The notes: generated by a model from the sequence alone, not told the origin. DNA of 64,000 nt from Mortierella alpina (GCA_029449245.1 JANATF010000016.1:558001-622000), one strand, 5' to 3'; positions 35,989 through 49,413 are shown, counted from the stretch's first letter. Program-made: numbers and translations.

Positions 35989-38900
35989 ATGTCCTCGAGG
36001 AACGATGACGACCAGAGGGATCCAATCAACAGGCCAAGAGAGAGCCCTGTGGATGGCAAGGAGCAGTGTCTCCCTGGACTGCATTCAAGCCGCTCAACGG
36101 CCACCACCGCGGACGCAGAGCTCAGCAACACCAGCACGGCAATGGCCTTGAACCACCAGAGCAGTACAGAGGCGGATCCCAAGGACGAGGTGCATGTCAG
36201 CGATGCGCATCCGGAGAGTCCAGCAGACAGCATCTCCTTCGCCATTCCATCAGAGACAACGTCAGAGGCAGAACAGAGCACCCCAATGCCCATTCTAGAG
36301 CGTCGCAAGTCGTCCATGGCTGTGGTAGGGTAAGTTCCGGTAGCTGCATGACAATGGCGCTCTCCTAGGTGACTAGTTTGCCAGCACTGACCAGTGTAGT
36401 GCGACTTTGTGACAGAAGCCGCCCAAAGACACCAGCATCCGCCGAGAAGCATGTCACGATCGTAGACGCGACCGAAGACCCGGCTATTAATGTGGAGGAC
36501 GCCAGTAAGCAAGAAGACGCAGCTGCATCCGAGGACAGGACCAACGATGAAGAGGACACAAAGCAGGAGTTGGCTAAAATTCTGATGCAGTTCGATCCAC
36601 TGTTGGACTTGAAGCAGGACAATGGTGAGGATCTCTGTAAAAGCTTGGTGTGCTCTTCCCATGTCAAAGGATTGATACCGTCACTGACCACGCCAACCTC
36701 TTCTCCTTGATCGACCGTGCTCTCTCGTCTCAGTCGATGGCCACCTTGCTCCTGAGAGCGTTCAGCCGACAGCGGATTTGTCCTCGAGCGCGCAGGTATC
36801 ATCCGCATCGCCCGATCTTTCGCTTTCATCGTCGTCTTCGCCAAAGACTCCACAGCAACTGGACTCTCCCCGGACGTCGCATGATGTACAGGTTGCCATG
36901 TCTGAGAAGGCAAGGTCCTCCACGAAAAAGAAGAGTGAGAGTCGGCTCAAGAGTCCACTCTCGCCTCAAGGCAACAACACAAGCGCCGATACTAGCTCCA
37001 TCAGCCGATCTGAGCCGCCAAAACCAAAAGAGATCCCATTCGATTTCCACAAGTTCCTAGAGCAAATGCGGCACAGGAGTGCTATTCCAATCACGCGATT
37101 CTTTCAAAGGTACGCATATCCGTTGTTGCAGTGCACTCGAACTTTACAAGTAAGTCGTAAACGCTCTATATCTCATGCACTCATTGACGCGCTTGTTTGT
37201 TGATAGTTTTTTGAAAGAATTTGACAAGAAACCGTGGACGGTCAACGAACAGATCAAAATCATTCATGATTTCCTGGATGTAAGGCTGTTCCTGGAAGTA
37301 GCTTGGACGTGTGATGCGCTGATATGGTGCTCTAGAAATACTGATGATGCCCTCATGATGTCTTCTAGTTTATCACAGGCAAGATGGAGCTGTGCGAGCT
37401 GTGGAAGAATGCCACGGATCAGGAGTTTGAAAACGTCAAGGAAGGAATGGAAAAACTCGTCATGAACCGGCTCTTTGCCTAGTAAGCCGGCCTTTATGCG
37501 GACAGAATATTGTGGTGTTTTGTTAACATCATCATCAGCTAACGCTCTTTTGTTCATGACATACTTTTTTATGACCTGTCCGCTTCAGCACATTCTCACC
37601 TTCGACAACCGATGATGCTGAGCGGGACGAAGTCTTGTCGCAAAAGATCCGGATCTTCAGGTGGATCAAGGAAGAGCACCTCGATATACCCCACAGTCCT
37701 CACAATGAGGCTTACCTAAACAATGCTCAAGCCGGTATGGAACATGCATAATTTCCGCGGTATTAGCATCGCGAACCCTTTTTTTTTTTTTTTTTTTCTG
37801 CATTGCGGGTGCTTGTACTCATACCGAGTTACTTTGTCTTCCAGAGCTCAAGAAGATCAACAGCTACAAGGCACCGCGGGATAAAGTCATTTGCATTCTG
37901 AACTGCTGCAAATTCATCTTCAGTAAGGATGGAGAACTGACTTTCTATGGCTGGCGGTGTAGTCATAGGAGATATACGTTACTCACAAAAATTGTCTCGC
38001 ATCTTTCCCGTAGCGCTTATTCGCAGGTCTGAAGGCAACTCTAAAGGAGCCGACACGTTCCTCCCCATCCTGATCTATGTTGTTTTGCGCTCCAACCCAC
38101 CGAATCTCGTGTCGAATGTCCAGTACGTCCAGAGATTGGCATGAATAATTATCTTGACGAGTGCGGGGTCGCCATTTCATGACTAAAATAATTGTTCTCC
38201 CGTCTTGAACTAGATATATTTCTCGATTCAGAAACCCGGACAAGTTGCAAGCTGAGGCTGGATACTACTTGGCTTCATTGATGGGAGCCATTTCATTTAT
38301 CGAAAACCTTGAAGCGAGTTCGCTATCGATTTCACTTGAAGAATTTGACCAACAGATCGAAAAAACAATGGCGGAGCTCAGTCAGGAGAGGGTGGATGCT
38401 ATGGCTGCCGCAGAAGCGGCGGGCACTTTGTCCGCGAGCACGGTTCCAGGACCAGGGTCATCAACATCGGCAGGAGGCCCCAGGAAGCAGGAGAGTAGAT
38501 TGGCTGTTCTTGTAGCTGGTACCGCCGCCACGAGATCGAGTCGACAACAGCCTTCAATTGACGAAAAAAAGTACCTGGCATCCGAACCCGACTATCATCA
38601 CGACAGGCACGAAAAGTCACTGCAACAGCAACGGCAGCAGCAGCAGACACAAGGCAGTCGAACGGGCCAAGAGTTTCAATCTCAATCGAGAATATCGCCT
38701 TCGCCATCTGGGCCCTCCATAATGAATCCAGCCGCGGCTCTCATTGAGAGAGGCGCCAGTTTCGCCACCAAGACGATGCAGAAGCCGTTGGATCTGATTG
38801 AGCGGATGTTTCAGGACAATGGCGACGAGGAGGATATGTCAAGACCTTATCCACCTCGCCCCATACCTCAGTACCAGCAACAGCAGCAAGGGTCGATGCA

Positions 38901-39464
38901 GCGACCTGAGCCACCACAGAGGGACGACTCCTTTACAGAGTTTGTGTACGTGCCTGCTGGACAGCAGCTTCAACAATCATCGTCTTTGCAGCAGCCACAG
39001 GAATTTTACCAGCAGCAGCAGCAGCAGGAATACCCTGGCAATGTGCAGCGGGCACGACAGAGAACTGTTTCTGGAACACAACAACCTCAACAGCCACAGG
39101 TACAACACCTCAATCAGCAACCACAGCAGCAGAGTGCGGAGGATTACCTGCAGGCGCTGGAGACGCTCGCAGATATGTTTCCAACCTGTGAGCGGCAGGT
39201 GTGCGATGTGATATTGCAGGCGAATGATGGACGGCTAAGTCCAAGCATTGACACTCTACTAGGTAAGGCTTGATCACAGGGAGGGGGCCAAACATTCCTC
39301 AAATGCGCACTATCTCGTAACACTCTGCCTCCACTGTTCTCCTTGCATACGCATCTGTAGAGATATCGTCGGCTAACGATAACAAGGTTCAGCAAGCAAG
39401 CACTGAGTTTATTGACGCACAGGGTCAAGACACAAAGGAGGGGCGGGATGACGGCCGATTATAA
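35989..39464 (+). CDS. VPS9: Rab5 guanine-nucleotide exchange factor, VPS9-CUE protein
   Basis: Activates Rab5/Vps21 GTPases in endosomal transport and binds ubiquitin through CUE. Ten exons (35989-36329, 36416-36624, 36734-37109, 37207-37279, 37369-37481, 37589-37734, 37845-37922, 38014-38122, 38214-39262, 39361-39464) give 865 residues. The N-terminal 280 residues are acidic and Ser-rich. The helical bundle plus VPS9 domain runs from about residue 290 to 540 and contains IRIFRWIKEEHLDIP, the catalytic Asp about 459 in GADTFLPILIYVVLRSNPP, and NLVSNVQYI. A Gln-rich linker of about 220 residues follows. The CUE domain near the C-terminus has ALETLADMFPTCERQVC and DTLLEIS across the last splice. 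Domain order equals yeast Vps9. Confidence 0.95.
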
Positions 39465-41015
39465 ACATCTTGTCCTAGTCTCTTGGTCCCTATGGAGTTC
39501 TCCCTCAGCAGTGTACAAGTCCAGACTTTTACCTGCATCAGTACCGTGCACTTGCATCTGTGTGTGTTGTGCTGTGTGTGTGTGTGTGTGTGTGTGGACC
39601 GGAAAACAGGGAGACGAGTCGCAAGAGCGGTGGATGTGGCACGGTTCACCCAGCAGCCACATGGCTCGTCCTCCAATAAAATCAGGTCGCGCCCCTTTTT
39701 CAGCCCGCACTCTTTCTCATCCTCTGCTCCCTAACCCATTCACAGCATTAAAAGCAAACCAACCTTGCCAATCCGCTATTCTTCTTCCTTTCGCCGCTGT
39801 CCTTTCTCTCCTCATTGGTGTCTCCAGCCTACCTTTCCTAGCCTAGAGGTCCTGCCCGCCCATCACTGTCCACCGCCAAAAAAAAAAAAAAAAAAAAAGG
39901 AGTGCTGGATGCACCTCGTCCTGTCCAAACGTCATCAATGAGAAAAACCGACCGCTCTTTTTTTACTCCCAAGAACTCACATCTTCCCCTTTGCCTCTCC
40001 TCGGCGTCAGGACGAGCCGCAGCCTGCAACCGAGCGCGGCACTTCAGCCTTTTCCTTACTGCCTTTTACTCCACCTCTTGCCTGGACGATCCTTAGAGCT
40101 GTCTGCCTGCTTATTACCTGGTTAGTAGCACGTTGGGATGACACGGGTGGGTCGTAATTATCGCTGTACGCCCATATAGCACAATGCTGCACGTCTCCGT
40201 GTTTGCAAATTGCCCTCCGAGGGGTACTCTCTGTCTGCCTTCTACTTTTCAGCGTGAGGGGCCAGTCGACTACTGCTGAGCTGAAAAAATGGATCGAAAA
40301 GAGAGGATGACAGCAGAGGAAACCTTTTTCTCACCGGCCACCTTGCAACTGGACTCATGGGATGGGAGTGAGTTGGAATATCGCTCATTTGTCACCACCG
40401 TTCGTCTTTGGCGCAAAAGAGAGACCAACTGCTCAGCTGTCCTACTCAACCACTCCTGTCCCACTGAGTTCGCTCCACTCCTCAGGACCGCCCTCATCAA
40501 TATGAGTGTGCCCCCCCCCCCATCAGAAAGATAAAGAATGGGAAGAGAGCGAGCAGAGTTTGGGAGGGAAGACGATCGGATCGTGCTATGGAAAGACAGT
40601 TTGTTGCAGTTGGACATGGCTCAGCAGAACTCCTTATCCCAGGATGCACAAATATACCGTGCAAGATGTATTTAAAGCAAATTGCTGATGTGCCGCTTAT
40701 TGCTCTCCTTCGCTCTCGTCGATTAGCCGCTGCACTCTGCTTGTACTTTTCCATCGCAGAGAATGAGTCGCGCGTTTCCATAGCCTCTGTTCCTTATTTC
40801 AAACCCGCCGCCCCCCACTAACAACTCTTTCACCTTTTGTCTTCGTACCTTTGCCCCCTTATAGTGTTTTAGCATCTTCAACCCCCTCCTCCCCACCTCC
40901 ACCTTCTTCGCACTAAAACAAAAAAACCACAAAACAACACTGACTTCGACTTCGATATCGACATCGACATCGAGTTGAACAGCGACGGCGACAGCGACAG
41001 ACCATATTCACAACC
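39465..41015. other. Long intergenic region before the PRL phosphatase
   Basis: No gene is supported in 1.55 kb. It holds a (TG)n run near 39576-39595, an A19 run at 39880-39898, a C9 run near 40510 and GACATC-type hexamer repeats at 40950-40976 just before the next ATG. One frame at 40289-40534 (81 codons, MDRKERMTAEETFFSP) is open on the plus strand but ends in the C-run and matches nothing recognised. Confidence 0.45.
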
Positions 41016-42075
41016 ATGAGCACCATGTCTGCCCCCATGAATACCCCTTCCAGCATGCTTCGGAGCGTATCCTCGGATGGATCGTCGACCTCCTCTACGG
41101 TTACAGCGATTAACCCCACAACAGTTGCTCGACTTCAAAGACTTCCGACCCCTCCTCGCAGCCCTGGCCTAGCGCCTCTCGGCAAGCAGCTCACGCTGAT
41201 CGAGCCACCCATGACGAAAGGCGTGCGGTTTCTCATCCTAGACTGCCCAACGGACTCGACCCTGCCGTTCTATCTCGCCGAACTGAAGCGCCACAATGTG
41301 ACGGATGTAGTCCGGTGCTGCGAGCCCACCTACCGTGCAGAGACTCTCCAGGCCGAAAACATTGCCGTGCACGATTGGCCTTTCCGCGACGGAGCTGTGG
41401 TAAGCATGAGTGATTCATCCAAAGTATCAGACGGTGGAGGGATGAGGACAGTGAGCCAATGAAGTGCGTTGGTGTGTGTCCTGCCGTGTCCCAGGGTGAT
41501 CCGTGCGGGGCAACACGTACGCCCAACTCGGAGATTGGTGCTGCCATCCTATCAGGACCCCATGAAACCGTGACAACTCACCATGCCACATTCATCTCCT
41601 TTTCCTTGCTGCCGATCGATCTATTCTTCTTTTGGTCTTCTCTCTATAGCCACCGACCAACATCATCAAGAATTGGCTTCAATTGGTCGATAGCAGGATT
41701 GTCAGGCGTCCGTCTCAACGTGTCCCACGCAGCACTTCGCCGTCCAACTCGGATGAAGAGGACGACATTCATGCGCCAACCATTGCGGTTCACTGTGTTG
41801 CAGGACTGGGACGTGCACCGATTCTCGTAGCCATTGCACTGATTGAGCTCGGTATGGCCAATTTGGATACTATTGAATTCATTCGCAAGCGTCGCCGAGG
41901 GTGCTTCAACAGCAACCAGATCCAGTACATTGACGGATACAAGCGTGGCAAGGTGCTTAAGCATGCTCTCGGCTCTGGACCATCGCCTGCTTCATCTTCG
42001 TCAACAGCAGTGGGAGGAGGAGGGGGAGGAGGAATGAAGAGTGGCTTCAGCAAGATGTTTCGGCTGAAAGCTTGA
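41016..42075 (+). CDS. PRL/PTP4A-like protein tyrosine phosphatase
   Basis: Dual-specificity-type phosphatase of the PRL family. Exons 41016-41399 and 41650-42075 give 269 residues. The body runs from GVRFLILDCPTDSTLPFYL through VVRCCEPTYRAE, HDWPFRDGAVPPTNII (carrying the general-acid Asp loop) to the P-loop HCVAGLGRAPILVAIALIE, with catalytic Cys about 177. RRRGCFNSNQIQYI follows, as in PTP4A. Animal PRLs end in a prenylated CaaX box. This one instead ends in a Gly-rich stretch and FSKMFRLKA, without a terminal cysteine. Two extensions not found in short PRLs are a Ser-rich N-terminus and a 20-residue acidic insert before the P-loop. Confidence 0.93.
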
Positions 42076-42944
42076 CTCTGCGTGGTAAAGGTGCTAAAGG
42101 CGATGGCAATGACGCTGCAAGAGAGAGCGACGACACGACAACCCGGGGCAAGAAGACTGCACGACATAAGCAACAAGGAAGGTGTACAAAGACTCTTAAG
42201 GACAAGAAGACAGGAAACGGCGCACGCGATGTGGATTCAAAAGGAGCGGGCTCTAGCTCTGGTGCCATGTTTAAAGTCAAGAAGGATGACGGATGTTTGC
42301 CATTGTTGGCAAATGGGTACTTGTTCTACCGGACCTCTACGACGAAGAGGGCTTTGCGCAAGATCAAGACCAAGATCGAGATCGAGACCAAGACTAAGAC
42401 TAAGACTGAGACCAGGACATCGATCAGTGGCACCGACGGCTTGGCAGTGGATGCGATATGGGTCTGATGGGGATGTGATGGCCGTAATAAAGAGCCGATG
42501 GACTGGACATGAAGCGCAGGCTGACTCTCACAGCCAGGCAACGGCCGGCAGGCGAATGACAAATCGTTGCCCCTTGCCCCAAAGCGCCGTGCGCCTGCCG
42601 CAGGCCAGCAGCAGCCAGCGAATCAGGGTGCGCGTGTGGCTGATTAATTGATCGTCTGTCCCTTTTTCCTCTGTCCCCTTTTCCTCCTCTGTCCCCTTGT
42701 TTTCCTCCGCCGTCCCCTCCTGCTCTCGCTCTCTCTCTCTCACTCTCTCACACACACACACACTCTCTCTCTCTCAACTCACCCTCTCCCTCCCTCGCCC
42801 CCTCCCGCAAACGCCTGTCCACCTGTTGCAGTGCATTGCAGTGCACAGCTCCCAGCCAGCTCCCATTCCATCCTTTTCTCATTGCCGCAACCGAGTCCTG
42901 CGCCCTGAGCCTCTGGCACTCCGGCAGGCTGCATTCAACTCCTC
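42076..42944. other. Intergenic region with hexamer repeats and CT-rich promoter
   Basis: Downstream of the phosphatase a reading frame stays open to 42467, but it is made of Lys/Thr/Arg repeats (AAGACY and GAGATC units at 42360-42420) and is not called. The stretch from 42657 is strongly CT-rich with CACACA runs and leads to the OPT start. Confidence 0.5.
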
Positions 42945-45629
42945 ATGACCAGCCCCACTTACACCGCCCTGCCCTCAGCGGACAGTGGCGAGGCGCGGCT
43001 CGATTCACGCAGCGACCCACAGCCGCATAAGCACCACCAGGAGCTCCCGCAGTTCACTGTACGCTAGCGTTTCTTTTTTTTTTGGTTCTATGTCGCACCG
43101 ATCTTCAGTCCCACCCACGGCCACTACCGGCTCTTACCTTTGTCGCTTCTTTGCGGATTGATTCGCGTTGGCTGGCTTGGCTGTTAATCTAGAATTGCAC
43201 CTCCCTTCTACGACTAGTTACGCGCTGTAGGCGTCGGTATCGGTATCGGCGCGTTGCTCTGTTTCACCAACATGTACTTCGGCCTTCAGACAGGCTGGAT
43301 CAGCATGATGTCCCTGCAGTCATCCCTCTTGGGGTTTGCCATCTTCAAGGCGGCCAAGCCCTATCTGAAGGTCCCCTTCACTCCTGCTGAAAACATTGTC
43401 CTCCAATCAATTGCTGTCGCCACAGGCACTATGCCCCTGGCCGCCGGTTTCGTCGGCATTATTCCAGCTCTGCAGATGCTCACCACTGAAGATAACCCCT
43501 CCGGACCCATTTTTCTGACCGCGACGGAACTTATCCTTTGGTGCCTTGCCATTGCATTCTTTGGTGTCTTTATTGCAGTGCCTTTGAGGCGACAGGTCAT
43601 CATTAAGGAGAAGTTGCCCTTTCCCTCCGGTACAGCCACTGCGCAGATGATCGGAGTGTTGCACAATACTCCTCTCGTGGTGCAAGAAGGGACTACGGCT
43701 AGTGAGCACGGCCAAGGAGCCAGTGGAAATGAGATCCGCCAGCGCCGTCATCGACCAAGGGATGTCGAGGATGCGTCTGTAGGAAGTGATGTAACAGACG
43801 AGGAGGCGTCCATCTTGCACGTAAGTCCACCTCATGCGCGTGGCGGATTATCCTCGACAGAGAGGAAGAATTACAACAGCACGGGAACGAGCTCAGTATT
43901 GAAACCTAGAAGCCAACCGCACCAACCATCACCTTTGGGACAGATGGTTCCTATAGGCACCAGTAGCAGCAGCAGTAGCAGCAGTAGCACCAAGGGCAGT
44001 GGACAGCAGACTGCCACCGCCAGTACAGTAGAGAATGCACAAGAACAAGGGCAGGACCGCGTCGAGATTGGAGGCGAGGACGGAGAATTTACTTTGGACA
44101 AGTCGTTTTTGCAAGAGGACAACTGGCGGATCAACATGACAGCACTCGGTGTTTCCTTTACATTGTCGGGCCTGTACACAGTCCTGTCCTACTTTGTGCC
44201 CGTCATCGCGTCCATTCCGGTCTTTGATTGGCTGTCGGGATCCACGATAGCGTTTGGGACCACTTGGCAATGGTTTTTCACGCCGTCACTCAGCTACATG
44301 GGTCAGGGCATCATCATGGGCTTCCCGACCACGGCAGCCATGTTGTTGGGATGCATTGTCGGATGGGGAATCCTTTCTCCGATAGCAACTCTCAACGAAT
44401 GGGTCACGGGTCCGGTCTCGAGCTCGACCACCGGTGCGCGTGGATGGATCTTGTGGATCTCTCTAGGGGTGATGATTGCCGAGTCGATTGTCTCGCTCTT
44501 TGGAGTCGTAATCCTCTCTTTGATCGCTCACCATCGCTATAAGGTTCGGTCTGCACGCTTTGAGGAAAGGAGGGCTCTTTTGGAGTCCCATGCAAGTCTC
44601 GACGCCGATGCGCACACGGATGCATACAGGCTGCATGATGATGAGGACGTGGATGACGAGGACGCGCCCATTGACCAGCTGGTCCCACTCAAGGTTTGGG
44701 TCTGTGGACTGATCCTCTCTTCGGCACTCTGCCTGTACTTGATCTCGGTCGTGTTCAAGGACCAGCATATGCCCGTCTATGCCACCGTGCTGGCTCTCGT
44801 TCTTGGCTCTCTTCTCTCCATTCTCGGGGTCCGTGCTTTGGGATCAACGGATCTTAACCCAGTGAGTGGCATTGGAAAGGTCTCTCAGTTTGTCTTTGCG
44901 GGAGTGGTACCTGGAGGCATTGTCGCCAACCTGATTGCCGGAGGCATAGCAGAAGCTGGTGCTCAGCAGGCAGGCGACTTGATGCAGGATCTCAAAACAG
45001 GGCATCTGATGGGTGCTTCGCCCAAAGCCCAATTCTGGGGACAGCTGATTGGCTCGGTGGCCTCAGTCTTCATTTCGACGGGTGTATACAAGATGTACTC
45101 ATCCGCCTATGAACTGCCAGGGCCCTTTTTCGCGGTCCCGACGGCAAAGGTCTGGCTGGATCTCGCGCGCCTTGTGAACGGGCACTCGCTGCCTGATCAC
45201 ACAGTGCCCTTCATCTGGGGGTTCTCTGCTCTCTTTGCGGGGTTGACTATCCTCACGACTGTCTATTCCGACGTGGCGTTTTTGAAGTCCAGGGACAAGC
45301 ACGGCGAGCCGGTTCGTCGCCCCAAATGGATGAACTGGATCCCGTCTGGTATCTCATTCGCCATTGGCATGTATAACCTGCCCAACTTCACGCTAGCACG
45401 TTTTGTCGGCGGATTAATCTCTATTGGCTGGGACTGGCACTGCAGGCGGTATGCTGGCCATCCGGGGGCTCGCCTGGCCAACATGGGCCGTGTCTTCTTG
45501 ATCATTGTCGCCTCAGGCTTCGTTCTAGGAGAGGGCACGCTGTCGATCGTGAACCTGATGCTCAAGACGTGGAAGGTGCATTCTTGGACGTGTGCGGGCT
45601 GTTTGGAGGGGATCTGCGTGTGTAACTAG
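42945..45629 (+). CDS. OPT family oligopeptide transporter
   Basis: Proton-coupled importer of small peptides or related compounds in the OPT superfamily. Exons 42945-43058 and 43218-45629 give 841 residues. The splice join restores QFT-LRAVGVGIGIGALLCFTN, the usual start of the first helix. Characteristic segments are NMYFGLQTGWISMMSLQ, GTMPLAAGFVGIIPAL, KLPFPSGTATAQMIG, GFPTTAAMLLGCIVGWGIL and GVRALGSTDLNPVSGIGK. A hydrophilic loop of about 150 residues with Ser runs separates the early helices, and a second acidic loop contains HDDEDVDDEDAPIDQ. About 14-16 membrane spans are expected. The family pattern is closer to the YSL-like/PTM1-type OPTs than to yeast Opt1; the substrate is not known. 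Confidence 0.93.
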
Positions 45630-45849
45630 CCCGCCATCCTGAGTTCAATCTATACATGAATATACCCTCGAAACCTTCATCACGTCCATGCTCTTTGATC
45701 AAGTTGTCAGAGGTGCTATGTAATATGTTTATATTCCACAAAGCTTTCACACTCTAGAGTTTTAAACAAATGTACGGTGTTGCGTGTATGTTGTGAGAAT
45801 ATAAAAGTGTAGGGTTGCTTAGCAAGAGCCGAAGGAGGCTATTAGGCGT
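45630..45849. other. Short convergent 3' intergenic region
   Basis: Separates the ends of the OPT gene (+) and the glucosidase gene (-). AT-rich, without a gene. Confidence 0.5.
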
Positions 45850-48800
45850 CTACTCTGCGCGGCCCATCTGCATGATAAGGACCACCATAGCAGTCCAACC
45901 TGTGAAGGGATGGCTGCGCTGGCCATATCCTGTCTTATCGTTATACTGCTCCCACACATATCCTGTACGCTCATATTCCTAGATATCCATGGAAGAATAA
46001 TGAGTGTTAAAGGCCAAACAATAAGAGATGAGGGCTAACAGTGATTGTGCAGAGAGGTTTATCGAGTGCAGATGCTGTACCTTGTAGATATTGTTGATAA
46101 GGTTGTCGCGGAGCTCATTGTAGATCTTCTTGGCCTTACCCTGGTGAGGGCCTTCGACGAAATAGTTCTATGCGCGTTTTGAAGACGGTTACAAAGTCGA
46201 TCAGAATACGTCCTCCTCTTCCTCCTCCTTCACGCACTGTAAGAGGAACACAATACTGGCAATCCTACAGTCTTTAGAGAGTGAAGCGCAAGGTAGTTCA
46301 GATTGATCCAGATCGGGCCCTTCCAGTAATTCTCTCCGGTGCCGAAATACTCATCCCTGGCTGACAGTGATCGGATGCCATAGGGCGACCAGAGCCCTTC
46401 GGGATCGTGCATCGAGTCAAGGACTTGTCCTAGCTTCTTGGACTGTGGGTCGACGATGCCCAGTAGAACAGGGAAGAGAGATACATATCCTTCGTGATAG
46501 ACATGGATGCTCTCGCCGTTGTCGTCCACGGTAAGATCGCAGTATGCAGCATGCTCCTCGCTCCAATGAAGATCTAAAATAACAAAAATAACACGTCAAT
46601 ACATATCCTGTAGCCCACCTAAAAGCGATGGAAAAGCACAAGCAACTGTAATTACCATCCACATTCGCGACAATTGCCTTGTAGTGGTCCTCATATTCCT
46701 CTGCATCATCCTCCTCTCCAACAATTTTGGCAATCTTCTCGAGTCGCTTGCTCATAAAGCCGATCCAAGACAGCATATCGACATGCAATTCCGCGACACT
46801 TGGCTGGGCTGACCTTGGGTAATCATCCAGTCCAGAGGTGAGTGTGTGGGTCATGGTACGGCCTCGCCACCGGTAGCCCTCAACGCGCGACCGCGATTGG
46901 CGGCCATACTCGCGAATTCCGCCCTGCATGGTCCGTCGCATCCAGTAGTAGTTGGCGCGCAGTTTGGGGTAGAGCTTGGAAAGGAACTCTTGAGAGAGAG
47001 CTGGATTCAGCAGCCGCATATTGCTGACATCTGCCTTTGCGGCCATGTCCTCGCCAAGGGCGTCGACCGCAAAAACGCTCGACACATTCTGCAGGCGATC
47101 CAGATACAAACTTATGGCTTGAACGAGCGTTGGGGGATTGGCGTGCTCGGGATATTGGACTTGAAACTCTGCAGGAACGCGACTTCTCGCCTCCTCACCC
47201 AGAATCTGCTCTCTCTGAATCCAGCCATCTTTATCCTGTCGATTGTACCAGCTCTCAATAATCTCTAAGCTAAGGGTATACAATTATAGAACGCAGTGTT
47301 TTGTGACAGGATTAGTGTCGTTTCTGCAGCGTTTGTTTGCATTAAAGGAGAAACGTAGGTCTATCTCACCTTAGATCATTGTCCCACTGGCCAATCAGAG
47401 TCTGGTGGAAGCCTTCATCCCAATAGAAGCCGCGAGGAAAGAAGGAGCGAGAAGGGACAGCTGAAAATAGGGATGCAGGTTCGGTCACTTGAGGACTTGG
47501 ATTGGGACGGCGTGCAACAGGACCTTCCAGATGATCGTACTGGCCATCCTCATACGTAGGTGACTCATCCACGATGGACGATCCATAAAAGTATCTAGTG
47601 CAATAACTGGTGTCAGCATTTCCCCCTTGAAGCAGGTTAGTCAGCATTAATCGCAGAGCAGAGCGACTTACCCAATGCCTCCGATGAGATTGCTCATGGT
47701 GGCCTTGGCAAAATCGACCATTGACTCTGTGTATCCGTGCTTCTTGAGATGGAATGTCTCCTCGAAGCGCTTGTCGAATGCGACGACCGCCTTCCCGAGC
47801 TCGTGAGTAATCGTTTCGCTTGTCATTAAGTTTGGCGAGGATGCCGATGCGAATCTGATCTCGAACTAGTTTTGCAGACAGCAGATACTAGCAAGTTAGT
47901 TTCCCAGGATATCCAGGTTTCTGAAGCATCATTTTTCTGGTCTCTTTGCTAAAGAGAATGATATACCTCAAACTCCGCGTCGTAGTGCATTTGGAAGATC
48001 ATGAGGTTTGGATGTTCTCCGAAAAACTGGCCAGGCAGCGAATATAACTCCTTGGGTGGGACATCTGTGCGTCCTGATTGCTGTATCAACTGAGCACCAT
48101 GAACCATGATCTCTCTAGCAAAGTCTGCGGGTGCGATCGTAGTGACAGATTAACGCACAGTCCGTGGAAGCTACTTCGCTGGTAGAGGACTTCATCGCCT
48201 TCTACTTACCTTTGACTCGCCAGATTGTTCCTTTGGGGACCGCAGCACCGGAGAAATGGATAGGATCCGCCTTGTTTTTTCCCTTGGCTATTGTCATCAA
48301 TCCGCAGCCTAGTCAACTTCATGAGGTATCCTCTCATTGTCCAGGGCGCGACGAGATCAACTTACTCTGCTCCAAAGTGATATCAAATTCGCCGAGGTCT
48401 TTGGTGATTCCATGTATCTGAGGTGGTGATTGGAGATTCTATGGCAGACGGAGAGGCAGCGGTCAGCATAAGCTCACCAGTCTTCAATGTCCTGTAACAA
48501 CTATTGAGAAAACAAAGAGCGCTAGAGGCAAGAGCTGCTTACAAAGTTGCTTGGGTCCAGCTTGAATCGCCCTTCACCATCCAGTCCGACATAGTACATG
48601 GCAGAAATGGTCATGGGCTCTTCTATGTACAAAGAGTGAGATCAAGACTGTAAGACATCGATGTCGCCCTTTTTTTTCCAATGCAACATGGTTCGCGTGA
48701 AGGGCAGTACCATCGCGAATGGGCTTTCCTGAGATCCTGGCTCCCCAGGAGCCGCCTGATAGGCAGAGACGAGATCCATCAAGGTTAGTGTCGACGAAAA

Positions 48801-49413
48801 GTATACGGCATATGAACCTGGGGGTTCAGATAGCACTCGTTTTCACTCCTAAGGTCCCTCCTACCATGTTCTCCTCCAGAAACTTTAATAAACTCGGTCG
48901 TCAGTTCGACATTGTTGCGGGTATCCTTCAGCTGCTGGACTCCGAAGTTACGGCCATCATGCTTGAGCCATCCGTACTTTTCAAAGCCGTCGCGTTCTTC
49001 ACATCCGTGGCGGATATCTATATGCGATGAACAAACGAGAGAATCAGCCCCAGAGCTGCTGCGCGCGTTCACTGCCATTCCCATGTGTCTTTCAACTTAC
49101 TGTCCACGCCTGAATAATCCTGTGTCCCATGCCACATCAACCCCGTCAACAAAGGCTCTGACACACGAGCGCGGGTGCCAAAGTACAAGTTTGGCCGGTA
49201 GATTCCCCAGAACAGACTCTGATTCTGGGCCGCAGCAGCTGAAAGTGAAGAGATGTGGTTGAGGTGGCTGTTCATGGCGATGCTGTCCAGGAACGAGCCA
49301 GGCGCGTCGAGCGAGGGATCGGCGCTCGCTGATCCTGCAGCGAGAATCGAGGCGCCCACGAGGGCGATGACGAAGGATGAGCCGCTCCGGGCCGTTGTCC
49401 TCTGTCTGTCCAT
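45850..49413 (-). CDS. CWH41: Mannosyl-oligosaccharide glucosidase (glucosidase I, GH63)
   Basis: ER type II membrane enzyme that removes the terminal alpha-1,2-glucose from N-glycans. Thirteen exons: 49413-49101, 49017-48865, 48755-48711, 48622-48543, 48438-48366, 48308-48210, 48112-47967, 47865-47672, 47594-47370, 47269-46656, 46573-46269, 46167-46081, 45978-45850, about 820 residues. An N-terminal anchor ([16 protein letters not shown]) precedes [19 protein letters not shown]63 landmarks are [70 protein letters not shown] and the C-terminal [19 protein letters not shown]. Exon 3 is just 45 nt. The acceptor of exon 7 is ambiguous: the first AGs upstream break the frame, while TAGAG at about 48113 keeps it; a one-base homopolymer error is the alternative. 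Confidence 0.93.

Noticed and set aside
35928-36662. Minus-strand ORF of 244 codons opposite VPS9
   Set aside because: Shadow of the Ser/Glu-rich N-terminal exons of VPS9; Cys/Val/Ser-rich composition and no recognisable domain.
42072-42467. 131-codon ORF after the PRL phosphatase
   Set aside because: Made of Lys/Thr/Arg repeats from AAGACY and GAGATC hexamers in a 3' UTR; no family and no separate promoter seen.
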